From the NCBI GenBank assembly GCA_964411425.1, contig CAYPKW010000022.1, forward strand, positions 1-38,412: DNA of 38,412 bases, given 5' to 3'. The position numbers and the translations under genes are program-made. How positions within the stretch are numbered: position 1 is the first letter of the stretch; every line of letters begins with the position of its first letter. Shown here one piece after another: positions 7,759-17,305 of the stretch. The stretch is from CAYPKW01 sp964411425. Lineage in GTDB: Bacteria > Pseudomonadota > Alphaproteobacteria > Dongiales > Dongiaceae. The notes beneath the pieces were generated by a model, which was not told the origin of the DNA, made no database searches, and saw only the letters and a program-made list of their open reading frames with translations.

Positions 7759-8250
7759 TTGGCTGAGACGCACACCTACCGATTGCGAACCGTCTGGACG
7801 GGTGCGGCCAAGGGGCCGACGCTGAGTTACGAGCAGTATACCCGCGATTTCATGGTGACGGCGCCCGGCAAGGCGACGCTCGAGGGTTCCGCCGACCCCG
7901 CGTTTCGGGGCGACGCGGCCCGTTACAACCCCGAGGACTGGCTGCTCGCCGCTCTCTCGGCTTGCCACATGCTGTCGTACTTGGCGGTCTGCGCGCGGGC
8001 CCGCCTTCCGGTCATGTCCTATGAGGACGATGCCACCGGCGAGATGCTCGAGGATCACGGCGCCGGACATTTCATCGAGGTCGTTCTCCGCCCGCGCGTG
8101 ACGATCGGAGACCCGAATTTGGTCGAGCGGGCGCGCTGGCTGCACGACCTCGCCCATAAACAGTGCTTCATCGCAAATTCGGTCAATTTCCCGGTCCGCC
8201 ACATTGCGACGGTGAACGCCGCGGCGCCGGAAACCGGAGCGGCCGGATAG
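7759..8250 (+). CDS. OsmC/Ohr-like family protein
   Basis: A 163-residue cytoplasmic protein that probably starts at TTG 7759 (GAGGG at 7750-7754 in front, no ATG at the right place). The family features are the YNPEDWLLAALSACHML helix with Cys69 and a second conserved Cys136 in HKQCFIANSVN, the two residues that act as peroxidatic and resolving thiols in OsmC/Ohr proteins. It belongs to the general OsmC branch rather than Ohr. Known members reduce organic hydroperoxides with lipoyl or similar thiols. It is probably monocistronic and converges on merR with about 14 bases between the stops. Confidence 0.85.
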   Translation: MAETHTYRLRTVWTGAAKGPTLSYEQYTRDFMVTAPGKATLEGSADPAFRGDAARYNPEDWLLAALSACHMLSYLAVCARARLPVMSYEDDATGEMLEDHGAGHFIEVVLRPRVTIGDPNLVERARWLHDLAHKQCFIANSVNFPVRHIATVNAAAPETGAAG

Positions 8251-8264
8251 GTGGGATTCGACCG

Positions 8265-8765
8265 CTAACGGAGCTTCGCCAGCAGTCGGTCGCGGATATC
8301 GACCAGTTCGCGCAGGATCGCGTCGAGCTCGGCCCGCTGGCGGACGCCGAGCCCGCCGGGCCCCGATCGCCGCCGCGCGACCGGCGGCGGCTCGGCGGCG
8401 GCTGTGGGCAGGCCCCCGTGCGCGGCGCCCGCGGGCGCCTCGGCGTCCCTGAGGATGCCCTCGCGCAGCAGGCGTTGAACCCCTTTGATCGTGTAGCCCG
8501 CGTCGTACAGCAGACGGCGAATATTGCGCAGCAGATCGACGTCCTCCGGCCGGTAGTAGCGCCGCCCGCCACCGCGTTTCAGCGGACGGACCTGCGGAAA
8601 CTTGGTTTCCCAGAAGCGCAAGACGTGCTGCGGCACGTCGAGATCGTCGGCCACTTCGCTGATGGTGCGGAAGGCGGCGGCGGACTTTTCCACCCTGCGG
8701 CCCACCAGACGCGGGCGGGCTACCCCGACGCTCGATCGGGCCTTGGGCCGCGCCGGCGCGCTCAT
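8265..8765 (-). CDS. MerR-family transcriptional regulator
   Basis: A 166-residue DNA-binding protein. After a basic 30-residue leader comes the MerR helix-turn-helix and wing: FRTISEVADDLDVPQHVLRFWE and FPQVRPLKRGGGRRYYRPED, then LLRNIRRLLYDAGYTIKGVQRLLREG. The rest is a basic, low-complexity linker and a short helix (LDAILRELVDIRDRLLAKL) that probably dimerises. There are no effector-binding cysteines, so it is not a metal sensor of the classic kind. Its ATG overlaps the TGA of ihfA as ATGA, so the two are co-translated. An ihfA-merR pair is typical of Alphaproteobacteria and its targets are generally unknown. Confidence 0.9.
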   Translation of the reverse strand: MSAPARPKARSSVGVARPRLVGRRVEKSAAAFRTISEVADDLDVPQHVLRFWETKFPQVRPLKRGGGRRYYRPEDVDLLRNIRRLLYDAGYTIKGVQRLLREGILRDAEAPAGAAHGGLPTAAAEPPPVARRRSGPGGLGVRQRAELDAILRELVDIRDRLLAKLR

Positions 8766-9073
8766 GACGCCACCTTGGCTTCGCCGGCGTTGACGCGGTG
8801 CTTCAATACGTGCGAGGCGCGAAACACCAGCACGCGGCGCGGTCGAATGGGCACTTCCTGGCCGGTCTTCGGATTGCGTCCGATCCGCAGGCCCTTCTGG
8901 CGCACCATGAAGCTGCCAAAGGACGAAATCTTGACCGCCTCGCCGCGGCTGAGCGCGTCGGAGATCTCCTTCAGAACCGTCTCGACCAGATCGGACGATT
9001 CGTTCCGCGACAGGCCGACTTCCTGGTACACGGCTTCGCTCAGCTGCGCCCGGGTCACCGTACCGTCGCCCAT
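8762..9073 (-). CDS. ihfA: Integration host factor subunit alpha
   Basis: The start is taken at ATG 9073, giving 103 residues, the usual IHF-alpha length; a longer frame upstream adds 21 residues with no homology. GAGGGGAA lies upstream of this ATG. The sequence shows the HU/IHF fold: VTRAQLSEAVYQEVGLSRNE, SRGEAVKISSFGSFMVR and the DNA-intercalating arm GRNPKTGQEVPIRPRRV with its conserved Pro. IHF is a heterodimer that bends DNA sharply at specific sites and acts in recombination, replication and sigma-54 promoters. Position after fabH and before merR is the standard alphaproteobacterial order. Confidence 0.95.
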   Translation of the reverse strand: MGDGTVTRAQLSEAVYQEVGLSRNESSDLVETVLKEISDALSRGEAVKISSFGSFMVRQKGLRIGRNPKTGQEVPIRPRRVLVFRASHVLKHRVNAGEAKVAS

Positions 9074-9165
9074 CGTCGTTTCCCCTCGTTTCCTGGCCCC
9101 GGGGAAAACGTTAGCCCGTAGCACCAACGCCGTCAATTATTGACGATTGGCGCGACGGCTGCCGC

Positions 9166-10140
9166 CTACCAGCGCACCAACGCGGAGCCCCAAGTGAAGC
9201 CGCCGCCCATGGCTTCCATCAGCACCAGATGCCCCGCTCTGATGCGACCGTCGGCCGTCGCCTCGGCGAGCGCCAACGGAATCGACGCGGCCGAGGTATT
9301 GGCGTGGCGGTCCACCGTAATCACCACCTTCTCGGGCGGCAGGCCCAGGCGGCTCGCCATGCTGTCGATGATGCGGCGATTGGCCTGGTGCGGCACCAGC
9401 CAATCCACCTCGGACGGCGTCAGCTTGTTGTACGCCATCGCCACGTCGACCGCTTCGGCCAACTTGACGACCGCGTGGCGAAAGACCTCGCGGCCCTCCA
9501 TGCGAACGACCCCGGCGGTGCCGGTCGCGGATGGGCCGCCATCGACATAAAGCAGGTCGTGATAGCGGCCATCCGAGTAAAGATGCGTCGACAGTACGCC
9601 GCGATCGCGCTTGCTGCCGTCGCCGTCGCCCGCCCGCAGCACGATGGCCCCGGCCCCGTCGCCGAACAGCACGCAAGTGCCGCGGTCCTTCCAGTCGAGG
9701 ATGCGCGAATAGGTTTCGGCGCCGATCACAAGCGCCGTTCGGGCCTGGCCGACGCGCAAAAAATTGTCGGCCACCGCTAACGCGAAGACGAATCCGGAGC
9801 AGACCGCCTGCACGTCGAAGGCCACCCCGCCGGTCATGCCGATGGCGGCCTGCACCCGCGTGGCGGTAGCGGGAAAGGTCTCGTCCGGGGTCGAGGTGGC
9901 CAGCACGATAAGGTCGAGGTCGGCTGCCGGCAGATGGGCTTGCTCGAGGGCCGCCGCCCCGGCCTTGGTTGCGAGGTCGGAGGTAAGCTCGCCCTCGGTC
10001 GCCACGTGGCGCTGGCGTATGCCCGTGCGCTGCCGAATCCACTCGTCCGAGGTATCGAGCCACTTCGCCAGCTCCTCATTGGTGAGGATGCGGCGCGGAA
10101 GGTATGCCCCGCACCCGGCAACCTGCGAGCGGACTATCAT
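9166..10140 (-). CDS. fabH: Beta-ketoacyl-ACP synthase III
   Basis: A 324-residue soluble enzyme that condenses acetyl-CoA with malonyl-ACP to start fatty acid synthesis. The catalytic triad is visible: Cys114 in QAVCSGF, His252 in VPHQANRR and Asn282 in RHANTS. The N-terminus (VAGCGAYLPRRILTNEELAK, TSDEWIRQRTGI) is typical. The ATG at 10140 directly abuts the CTAG end of a palindromic element (10141-10290), and no Shine-Dalgarno sequence lies in the 20 bases before it. The native leader has probably been displaced by the insertion, so translation efficiency may differ from relatives. It follows plsX in the usual order. Confidence 0.95.
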   Translation of the reverse strand: MIVRSQVAGCGAYLPRRILTNEELAKWLDTSDEWIRQRTGIRQRHVATEGELTSDLATKAGAAALEQAHLPAADLDLIVLATSTPDETFPATATRVQAAIGMTGGVAFDVQAVCSGFVFALAVADNFLRVGQARTALVIGAETYSRILDWKDRGTCVLFGDGAGAIVLRAGDGDGSKRDRGVLSTHLYSDGRYHDLLYVDGGPSATGTAGVVRMEGREVFRHAVVKLAEAVDVAMAYNKLTPSEVDWLVPHQANRRIIDSMASRLGLPPEKVVITVDRHANTSAASIPLALAEATADGRIRAGHLVLMEAMGGGFTWGSALVRW

Positions 10141-10290
10141 CTAGCAGGCTGCTGAAAAATCGATCCGCTCATCCTCGCACTTCGACAAGCTCAGTGTGAG
10201 GATGAGCGTTTGCAACGATTTAGCCTCGTCCTGAGCCTGTCGAAGGACGGGGCGCGACGCGTTCCGAAGCATTTTTCAGCACCCTGCTAG
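10141..10290. mobile_element. CTAG-bounded MITE-like element A between plsX and fabH
   Basis: A 150-bp element with 20-bp terminal inverted repeats: left 10141-10160 CTAGCAGGCTGCTGAAAAAT, right 10271-10290, which is its reverse complement with one mismatch. Both ends are CTAG; the right CTAG contains the plsX stop codon (TAG, minus strand) and the left one touches the fabH ATG. Inside are two hairpins: CTCATCCTCGCACT (10168-10181) with AGTGTGAGGATGAG (10193-10206), and 10224-10252 (CCTCGTCCT...AGGACGGGG). Their loops are near reverse complements of each other (TCGACAAGCTC, GAGCCTGTCGA). It has no coding capacity. The terminal sequence looks like a transposon end, so it is probably mobilised in trans. 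Confidence 0.8.
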
Positions 10291-11336
10291 ACGCTGGCCG
10301 CCACCGGGTCGGTCGATGGCGCGGCCGTCAGCCTCGCGAAGTCATCCCGCATCTTCTGAATGGCGTCATGGAGCACCATGTCCACCGCCACGGCGATGGC
10401 ATTGGCGAAGCCGAAGGCGTCGGTGCCGCCGTGGCTCTTGACGGCGATGCCGTTGAGGCCAAGGAAGATGGCGCCATTGTACCGGCGCGGATCGAGGCGG
10501 GAGCGCAGCGTGTTGAGGGCCGGCCTCGCCAGCAGGTATCCGAGGCGCGACAGCACCGAGCTCTTGAACGCATGCTTCAGGAAATCGCTGTACAGCCGCG
10601 CCGTGCCCTCGATGGTCTTCAACGCGATGTTGCCGGTGAAGCCGTCGGAGACGATGACGTCCACGGTACCCTTCGAGATGTCGTCGCCCTCGACGAAGCC
10701 GTGGAAGCGGCCGGGCAGTTGGGTATTGCGCAGAATGGCGCAGGCGTCGCGCAACGCCTCGTGGCCCTTGACGTCCTCCGATCCGACGTTGAGCAGCCCC
10801 ATGGTCGGTTCCAGCACGCCCAACACGGAGCGGGCGAACACGTTGCCCATCACCGCGAACTGCACGAGGTTGCCGGCGTCGCATTGCAGGTTTGCGCCCA
10901 GATCGAGCATGACGCTTTCCCCGCGCAGGGTGGGAAAGAACGAGGCAATCGCCGGGCGGTCGATGCCGGGCAAGGTGCGTAGCACCATCTTGGCCATGGC
11001 CATGAGCGCGCCCGTGTTGCCCGCCGATACCACCCCGGCGGCCCTGCCATCATGCACCGCATCGATCGCCAGGCGCATGCTGGAGCCGCGCGCCGAGCGC
11101 AGCACGACAGACGGTTTGTCGCCGGCCTTCACCTCTTGCTCCGCGTGATGCACCGAACTCACCTTGTTGAGCTTCGGCCAGCGCGCGACCAAGGGCTGCA
11201 CTCGCGCCGCGTCGCCGAAGAACAGGAAATGCGCCTTGGGGAAGCGCCGGCGGGCGATATTGGCGCCTCCGACCACCATCTCGGGCGCGCGATCGCCGCC
11301 CATGGCATCGAGTGCAATGGCGAGTTGGGATGTCAT
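10287..11336 (-). CDS. plsX: Phosphate acyltransferase PlsX
   Basis: A 349-residue peripheral membrane enzyme that converts acyl-ACP and phosphate to acyl-phosphate, the acyl donor for PlsY in phospholipid synthesis. The start is ATG 11336 (MTSQLAIALDAMGGDRAPEMV); the frame extends upstream but without homology. Family landmarks are ALDAMGGD at 7-14, SVVLRSARGSSM, GVVSAGNTGALMA, LDLGANLQC, VGSEDVKGHE and VSDGFTGNIALKT. It lies 31 bases after rpmF and is followed by fabH. The TAG stop falls within the terminal CTAG of mobile element A, which now separates it from fabH. Before insertion the two genes would have abutted. Confidence 0.95.
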   Translation of the reverse strand: MTSQLAIALDAMGGDRAPEMVVGGANIARRRFPKAHFLFFGDAARVQPLVARWPKLNKVSSVHHAEQEVKAGDKPSVVLRSARGSSMRLAIDAVHDGRAAGVVSAGNTGALMAMAKMVLRTLPGIDRPAIASFFPTLRGESVMLDLGANLQCDAGNLVQFAVMGNVFARSVLGVLEPTMGLLNVGSEDVKGHEALRDACAILRNTQLPGRFHGFVEGDDISKGTVDVIVSDGFTGNIALKTIEGTARLYSDFLKHAFKSSVLSRLGYLLARPALNTLRSRLDPRRYNGAIFLGLNGIAVKSHGGTDAFGFANAIAVAVDMVLHDAIQKMRDDFARLTAAPSTDPVAASV

Positions 11337-11367
11337 GTCGGCGCGGCTTCCCGGGAGCGGCGGACGG

Positions 11368-11550
11368 TCAGCTCGAGCTTGCGGCCGTGACCTCGCGCCC
11401 GTCGTAATACCCGCACGCCGCACACACGTGGTGCGGACGCTTCAGCTCGCCGCAGTTCGGGCACTCGATGGATATCGTCGGCTTCAGCGCGTCATGCGAA
11501 CGACGCATGTTACGGCGCGATTTCGAGGTCTTCTTCTTGGGCACCGCCAT
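11368..11550 (-). CDS. rpmF: 50S ribosomal protein L32
   Basis: A 60-residue basic protein starting MAVPKKKTSKSRRNMRRSHD, the standard L32 N-terminus. It carries a zinc ribbon with four cysteines: C30 and C33 (CPNC), C43 and C46 (CAAC). It is therefore the zinc-binding C+ form rather than the cysteine-free paralog used under zinc limitation. It is a structural protein of the large ribosomal subunit. Placement between the DUF177 gene and plsX is widely conserved in bacteria and links ribosome and lipid synthesis in one transcription unit. Confidence 0.97.
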   Translation of the reverse strand: MAVPKKKTSKSRRNMRRSHDALKPTISIECPNCGELKRPHHVCAACGYYDGREVTAASSS

Positions 11551-11632
11551 GGGGTCATCTTTCGATTTGATGCGCCTCGATGAGGCGCCGGGTCGCTAGG
11601 ATTCGCTTCGATAACAAAATTTCAATCCAACC

Positions 11633-12169
11633 TCAACCCTTACGAGCAAGGTTCCCGAGCGCGGCGAATGGGCCCTTCTCCCCCGGTTCATCGTCCGTAG
11701 GCTGCCCCGCCGGCGCCAGTTCGGCGCCTGGCGCCCGAGGATAAGGGTCGAGCGCCATCGCGAACCGCTGCACCACCGTCTCGCCGAGGTCGATCACGCC
11801 GCCAACCAGGGTCTCGGGCGGCTCCTCGGCGTCCAGCCGGATCGAGACCTGGCGCTCCTCGCCTTGCGATGCATCGTATATCACCGAAAACTCCTCGGCC
11901 AGCCGGACCGGCACCGGCTCGAGGCTCACCACGCAAGCCTGCACCACCTCGGCCTCGAAGCGCCCTTCGATGCGAACGACGCCCGCCTGCAGCCGGCTCA
12001 ATCGCAACCGCGCCGCCAGCCGGTCGAGCGACAGCAGCGCGAAGCGCCGCCCCAGCGCCTGTCGTTCTGCCGCGGTCGCCTCGATCTCTTCGACCGCCGG
12101 CCGGTCGGTCAGTCGATCCACTGTTACCGGCCGCGAGAACTCGAGCTGCTGGGGTGCCGGCCCGGCCAT
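11633..12169 (-). CDS. DUF177 / YceD family protein
   Basis: The 178-residue product is taken from ATG 12169 (MAGPAPQQLEFSRPVTVDRL), which has GGCAGGA about 9 bases in front; ATG 12205 is an alternative. The core FEAEVVQACVVSLEPVPVRLAEEFSV and the acidic stretch LVGGVIDLGETVVQRFAMALDPYPRAPG match the alphaproteobacterial DUF177 pattern. The family is almost always encoded directly before rpmF. In plants and some bacteria its members affect 23S rRNA accumulation, so a role in large-subunit assembly is likely, not shown here. The C-terminal tail (PGEKGPFAALGNLARKG) is the usual family ending. Confidence 0.88.
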   Translation of the reverse strand: MAGPAPQQLEFSRPVTVDRLTDRPAVEEIEATAAERQALGRRFALLSLDRLAARLRLSRLQAGVVRIEGRFEAEVVQACVVSLEPVPVRLAEEFSVIYDASQGEERQVSIRLDAEEPPETLVGGVIDLGETVVQRFAMALDPYPRAPGAELAPAGQPTDDEPGEKGPFAALGNLARKG

Positions 12170-12227
12170 TTCGGGTATCCTGCCACGGGACGAGCGGTTC
12201 AACATTAGGTAGCCGACCCCGCCACGG

Positions 12228-12779
12228 TCAACGCGAATCCGCCGGCGGCGCAGGCGCCAGGGCGGGTCCGAACTCGACCCGCCCGGCGAGCAATGCCTCA
12301 AGCGGCTGGCGCGCCAATGTTTTCGTGCCCTGCCGCAGATAGGCGGCCATTGTCTCGGCGGCGCCGGTCGGCGGCGCCGCGGTCCCATACACGTTGCGGG
12401 CGACAGCCGCGATCAGCCTGTCGTCGCCGAGGCCCTCCTCGTAGGCCGCCATGCGCCCATAGAGGGCGCCGGCCATGCCCTTCACCCGGCGTCCCACGCC
12501 CAGATCGCCCGCGCCCATCTCGCGCAACGAGGCGTCCATGTCGTCGACCATCGATTCCGCCACCAGGCGAGCGAAATCGGCCGCCCGCTCTGCCTCTGCC
12601 TTGAGGCGATACAGCAGCAGAAATACGTGCACGCACAGCATCTCGAAGCGCCCGTCGAGCGTGTCCGGCACGCCGCCGACGGTATAGAATTCTGGGCGGC
12701 GTGCCTGCTCGACGGCGCGAGCGTAGAGGCGGCGCGCGGCTTCGGCCGTGGAGTTACGAATCGATCTGCGAAGCGGCAT
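12228..12779 (-). CDS. Ubiquinol-cytochrome c chaperone (CBP3 family)
   Basis: The 183-residue product is taken from ATG 12779; the frame runs further upstream but overlaps the divergent promoter region. The family signature is clear: RRLYARAVEQARRPEFYTVGGVPDTLDGRFEMLCVHVFLLLYRLK, then SMVDDMDASLREMGAGDLGVGRRVK and FYGRMAAYEEGL-like ALYGRMAAYEEGL. CBP3-type proteins help cytochrome b insertion and bc1 complex assembly. It heads the minus-strand block CBP3-DUF177-rpmF-plsX-fabH-ihfA-merR and is divergent from the bamE-like gene, a conserved alphaproteobacterial arrangement. The C-terminus (ALAPAPPADSR) is short and variable. Confidence 0.9.
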   Translation of the reverse strand: MPLRRSIRNSTAEAARRLYARAVEQARRPEFYTVGGVPDTLDGRFEMLCVHVFLLLYRLKAEAERAADFARLVAESMVDDMDASLREMGAGDLGVGRRVKGMAGALYGRMAAYEEGLGDDRLIAAVARNVYGTAAPPTGAAETMAAYLRQGTKTLARQPLEALLAGRVEFGPALAPAPPADSR

Positions 12780-12864
12780 GTGTGCGCCTTGGTTGACACA
12801 GCCGGAGCGGCGATGCGATGCTCCGGCCTGGTCCGCGGCCGCCCACGGGGGCGGCGCGCGGGGG

Positions 12865-12894
12865 ATCATACACCGTTCGCGGGATGGCCGTGAA
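12865..12894 (-). promoter_or_regulatory. Possible sigma70-type promoter for the CBP3-rpmF-plsX block
   Basis: On the minus strand TTCACG (12889-12894) is followed after 18 bases by TATGAT (12865-12870), about 85 bases before the chaperone start. The -35 box would lie inside the first codons of the divergent BamE-like gene. The match is moderate and there is no experimental support. Confidence 0.35.
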
Positions 12895-13372
12895 TCGGCG
12901 CCGCCATTTGGCTGTTGCATCCGCTCTTCTCGCCGCCACGCTTGCGGCCGGCCTCGGAGCGTGCGAAGCGCGCCTCGACGTGCGCGGCAACGTGCCGGAC
13001 GAGGACGCGGTGCTTGCCGTGCAACCGGGCGAGTTCGACCGCCAGCAGGTGGCGGAACTGCTCGGCACGCCGTCGAGCGTCGGCACGTTCGACGACAAGA
13101 CCTGGTACTACATCGGCGCCCGCACCGAGACCACGGCCTTCTTCGATCCCGACATCGTGGATCAACAGATTCTAGCGGTGCAGTTCGACGACAACGGCAT
13201 CGTCCAGCACATGAAGCTCTACGGCGTCGAGGACGGTCGCATCGTGACGCCGATCGAGGAAATCACGCCCACCCACGGCCGCAAGCTCACCATCTTGCAG
13301 CAGATCTTCGGCAACCTTGGCCGGTTCACCGAGGCCCAGCCGACCGCCCCCGTTCGCCTCCCCGGCCAATAA
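12884..13372 (+). CDS. bamE: Outer membrane assembly lipoprotein BamE/OmlA
   Basis: The 162-residue protein starts at ATG 12884 (MAVNRRRHLAVAS), with a lipobox-like GLGAC giving lipidated Cys27. After that, RLDVRGNVPDEDAVLAVQPGEFDRQQVAELLGTPSSVGTFDDKTWYYI is the SmpA/OmlA domain in its alphaproteobacterial form. BamE is a small subunit of the BAM complex that folds beta-barrel proteins into the outer membrane. The second half (FDDNGIVQHMKLYGVEDGR, ILQQIFGNLGRF) is the family's usual tail. It is transcribed divergently from the CBP3 chaperone gene and converges on hppA across a repeat-filled gap. Confidence 0.92.
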   Translation: MAVNRRRHLAVASALLAATLAAGLGACEARLDVRGNVPDEDAVLAVQPGEFDRQQVAELLGTPSSVGTFDDKTWYYIGARTETTAFFDPDIVDQQILAVQFDDNGIVQHMKLYGVEDGRIVTPIEEITPTHGRKLTILQQIFGNLGRFTEAQPTAPVRLPGQ

Positions 13373-13397
13373 GAGCCTCTGAGATCGAATTGTAGTC

Positions 13398-13513
13398 CGT
13401 CCTTCGAGACGCGCCCTTCGGGCGCTCCTCAGGACGAGGGTTTGTTCACAAAAACAACCACTTGCCTCATGCTGAGGAGCCGGCGAAGCCGGCGTCTCGA
13501 AGCACGAGGCAAG
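13398..13513. repeat. Two palindromic repeats between bamE and hppA stops
   Basis: Copy one (13398-13439) has arms CGTCCTTCGAGA and TCCTCAGGACG around the perfect hairpin GCGCCCTTCGGGCGC. Copy two (13461-13513) has arms CTTGCCTCATGCTGAGGAG and TCTCGAAGCACGAGGCAAG around GCCGGCGAAGCCGGC. They belong to one family, with a core of CCTC-TGCTGAGGAG / CTCGAAG-ACGAGG type in opposite orientation. The second inner hairpin of element A (10224-10252) is a shorter relative. Lying between convergent genes, they may act as bidirectional terminators, which is an inference. Confidence 0.7.
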
Positions 13514-13566
13514 GGGTCGCCGTCCTCGGCCCTTCGTATATGGCGGGCGCCCGCGGCGACGCGCCG

Positions 13567-15648
<2,082 letters not shown>

Positions 15649-15734
15649 GGCGGGCTACCCCTTCCCCCAAGGCTACGAATTCGCGTGCGGCGCGGCGCCC
15701 CGGCATGGCGCTCGCCCCGGAAAAAAAGCGCCCG

Positions 15735-15763
15735 ACCATACGGGAACGGTACCGGCAAGGCAA
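15735..15763 (-). promoter_or_regulatory. Possible sigma70-type promoter of hppA
   Basis: On the minus strand TTGCCT (15758-15763), 17 bases, then TATGGT (15735-15740), placed about 87 bases before the hppA ATG and just downstream of the palindromic elements. It would give hppA its own transcript separate from the upstream MFS gene. Assignment rests on box similarity and spacing only. Confidence 0.4.
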
Positions 15764-15770
15764 CGGCCCG

Positions 15771-15838
15771 CTAGTGGTCCGATCCTGACAGAAAGTACCC
15801 TCATGGGGTACTTTATGTCAGGTGAATCGGCCCACAAG
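15771..15838. mobile_element. Palindromic element B1 (CTAGTGG family)
   Basis: A 68-bp imperfect palindrome. The left arm 15771-15800 begins CTAGTGGTCCGATCCTGACA; the right arm 15806-15838 ends TCGGCCCACAAG. The core stem CCTGACAgAAAGTACCC pairs with GGGTACTTTaTGTCAGG over 17 bp with one mismatch, around the loop TCATG. The left end is CTAG and the right end has drifted to CAAG. It lies ten bases from element B2, and its left arm closely matches the right arm of element C (20163-20193) when reversed. No coding capacity. Confidence 0.75.
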
Positions 15839-15848
15839 CATATGAATG

Positions 15849-15915
15849 CTAGTGGTATTCAGCTTCCGACAAATGGTTCCCCCTCGGGAACCATTTGTCG
15901 GAACCATACCACTAG
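15849..15915. mobile_element. Palindromic element B2 ending at the MFS stop codon
   Basis: A 67-bp palindrome with CTAG at both ends. An uninterrupted 18-bp stem, TTCCGACAAATGGTTCCC (15864-15881) with its exact complement at 15886-15903, surrounds a CCTC loop, and the outer arms CTAGTGGTAT / ATACCACTAG also pair. The right CTAG (15912-15915) contains the TAG stop of the MFS gene. In RNA this would be a very stable hairpin directly after the stop, without a U tract. It is a close relative of B1 and C. Confidence 0.8.
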
Positions 15916-17120
15916 GCGATTCCAGCGCCGCCGTGCTCGATCGCCACCCGGCGCCGGCGATGGACCTTGAGCCATATCGTGGCGAGAAATGCGGCAAGGA
16001 TCGGCGGGATCGCGACCAGGTTCACCATCCGCCAGCCGAACTCGTCTTGCAGGACGCCGGAGGAGAACGACGACAGCGCCACCAGGCTGAAGATTAGGAA
16101 ATCGTTGAGCGCTTGCACCTTGGCGGTTTCCGCCGGGCGATACGCCTCGGTCAAGAGCGCGGTCGCGCCGATGTAGAGGAAGTTCCAGCCGAGGCCGAGC
16201 AGCACCAAGGCGAGCCAGTACTCCAGCACGCCGGCGCCCGAGAGACCGACGCCGATGCAGCCCGCGATGAGCGCCGCGCCGGTCAGCAGGACATTCAGCA
16301 CTCCGAAGCGACGAATGAGATGGCCGGTGACGAACGAGGGCGCGAACATGGCGATGGCGTGCCACTGGATGACGAAGGCGGCGTCCTCGAAGCCGTGGCG
16401 ATGCCCAATCATGGCGAGCGGCGCCGCCGTCATCACCAGCGCCATCACGGCGTAGCCGACCATGCCGCCCAGCGCGGCGACAACGAACACGGGCTGGCGT
16501 GCGATGCGCGCGAGCGGGCGACCGGCGGCGCGGAGCTCGGCCGCGCCGGGGCGCGGCATGTGGAGCCACTGCAGCAGCAGCATGGAGATCGCGAACAGCA
16601 CCGCCGTCGCGGCGAAGCAGCCGGCGAAGGTCGCAGCCGTGAGATCGCGCGACCACTTGGCGAGTTCGGGGCCGATGATGGCCGCGGCCACGCCGCCCGA
16701 TAGCACCCAGGAGATCGCCTTGGCGCGAAACGCCGGATCGACGGCCTCGGCCGCGGCGAATCGGTAAAACAAGGCGAACCCCATCGCGACGCCGAGCAGA
16801 GCGTTCCCGACGCAGAACAGCCAGAAGCTGCCCGCCGCGGCCGCCCCGAGGGAGATCGCGCCGGAGGCGAGGCCGAACGCGGCGCCGAACGTAAAGCCGG
16901 CGCGCCGGCCGATCCGCCGCATCAGCAGCGAGGCCGGCACCGTGGCCAACATGGTGGCAAGGAACTGCAGGCTCAGCGGCAGCGTCGCCAGCGACTTGTC
17001 GGGCGCCAGCCATTCGCCCGTAAGCGCCGACACGGTCAGCATCAGCGTCACCGCGGTCATGCCAAGCCCTTGGCAAACCGTCAGAATCGCGACGTTACGG
17101 CGGACGGACCCTGGCGACAT
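15912..17120 (-). CDS. Major facilitator superfamily transporter
   Basis: About 402 residues from ATG 17120 (MSPGSVRRNVAILTVCQGLG); an ATG at 17243 in the same frame would add 41 residues with no feature, so the shorter form is preferred. There are about twelve hydrophobic helices. The loop 2-3 motif reads SLLMRRIGRRAGF and the 8-9 equivalent GHLIRRFGVLN, both degenerate MFS motif A. The C-terminus is basic (KVHRRRRVAIEHGG). Substrate is unknown; the nearest relatives I can think of are generic multidrug/metabolite exporters. The TAG stop lies in the terminal CTAG of element B2. It is divergent from a fatty acid desaturase gene. Confidence 0.82.
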   Translation of the reverse strand: MSPGSVRRNVAILTVCQGLGMTAVTLMLTVSALTGEWLAPDKSLATLPLSLQFLATMLATVPASLLMRRIGRRAGFTFGAAFGLASGAISLGAAAAGSFWLFCVGNALLGVAMGFALFYRFAAAEAVDPAFRAKAISWVLSGGVAAAIIGPELAKWSRDLTAATFAGCFAATAVLFAISMLLLQWLHMPRPGAAELRAAGRPLARIARQPVFVVAALGGMVGYAVMALVMTAAPLAMIGHRHGFEDAAFVIQWHAIAMFAPSFVTGHLIRRFGVLNVLLTGAALIAGCIGVGLSGAGVLEYWLALVLLGLGWNFLYIGATALLTEAYRPAETAKVQALNDFLIFSLVALSSFSSGVLQDEFGWRMVNLVAIPPILAAFLATIWLKVHRRRRVAIEHGGAGIA

Positions 17121-17305
17121 GGGCGACACAATGGCGGCAAAGCCGTCCGCCGGCAAGCCGTGCCCGAATGCCCTCGCGTCGCAACGCCCATGGACCGGCA
17201 TCGCATAGGGCTTCGGTTTTCCAGCCCCGGCGGAGACGCTCATGGCGACCCGGCGCCGATGACTGGAATCCGGCGCCGGACCGTAGCGGCAAAGGAGCTT
17301 CGGTC

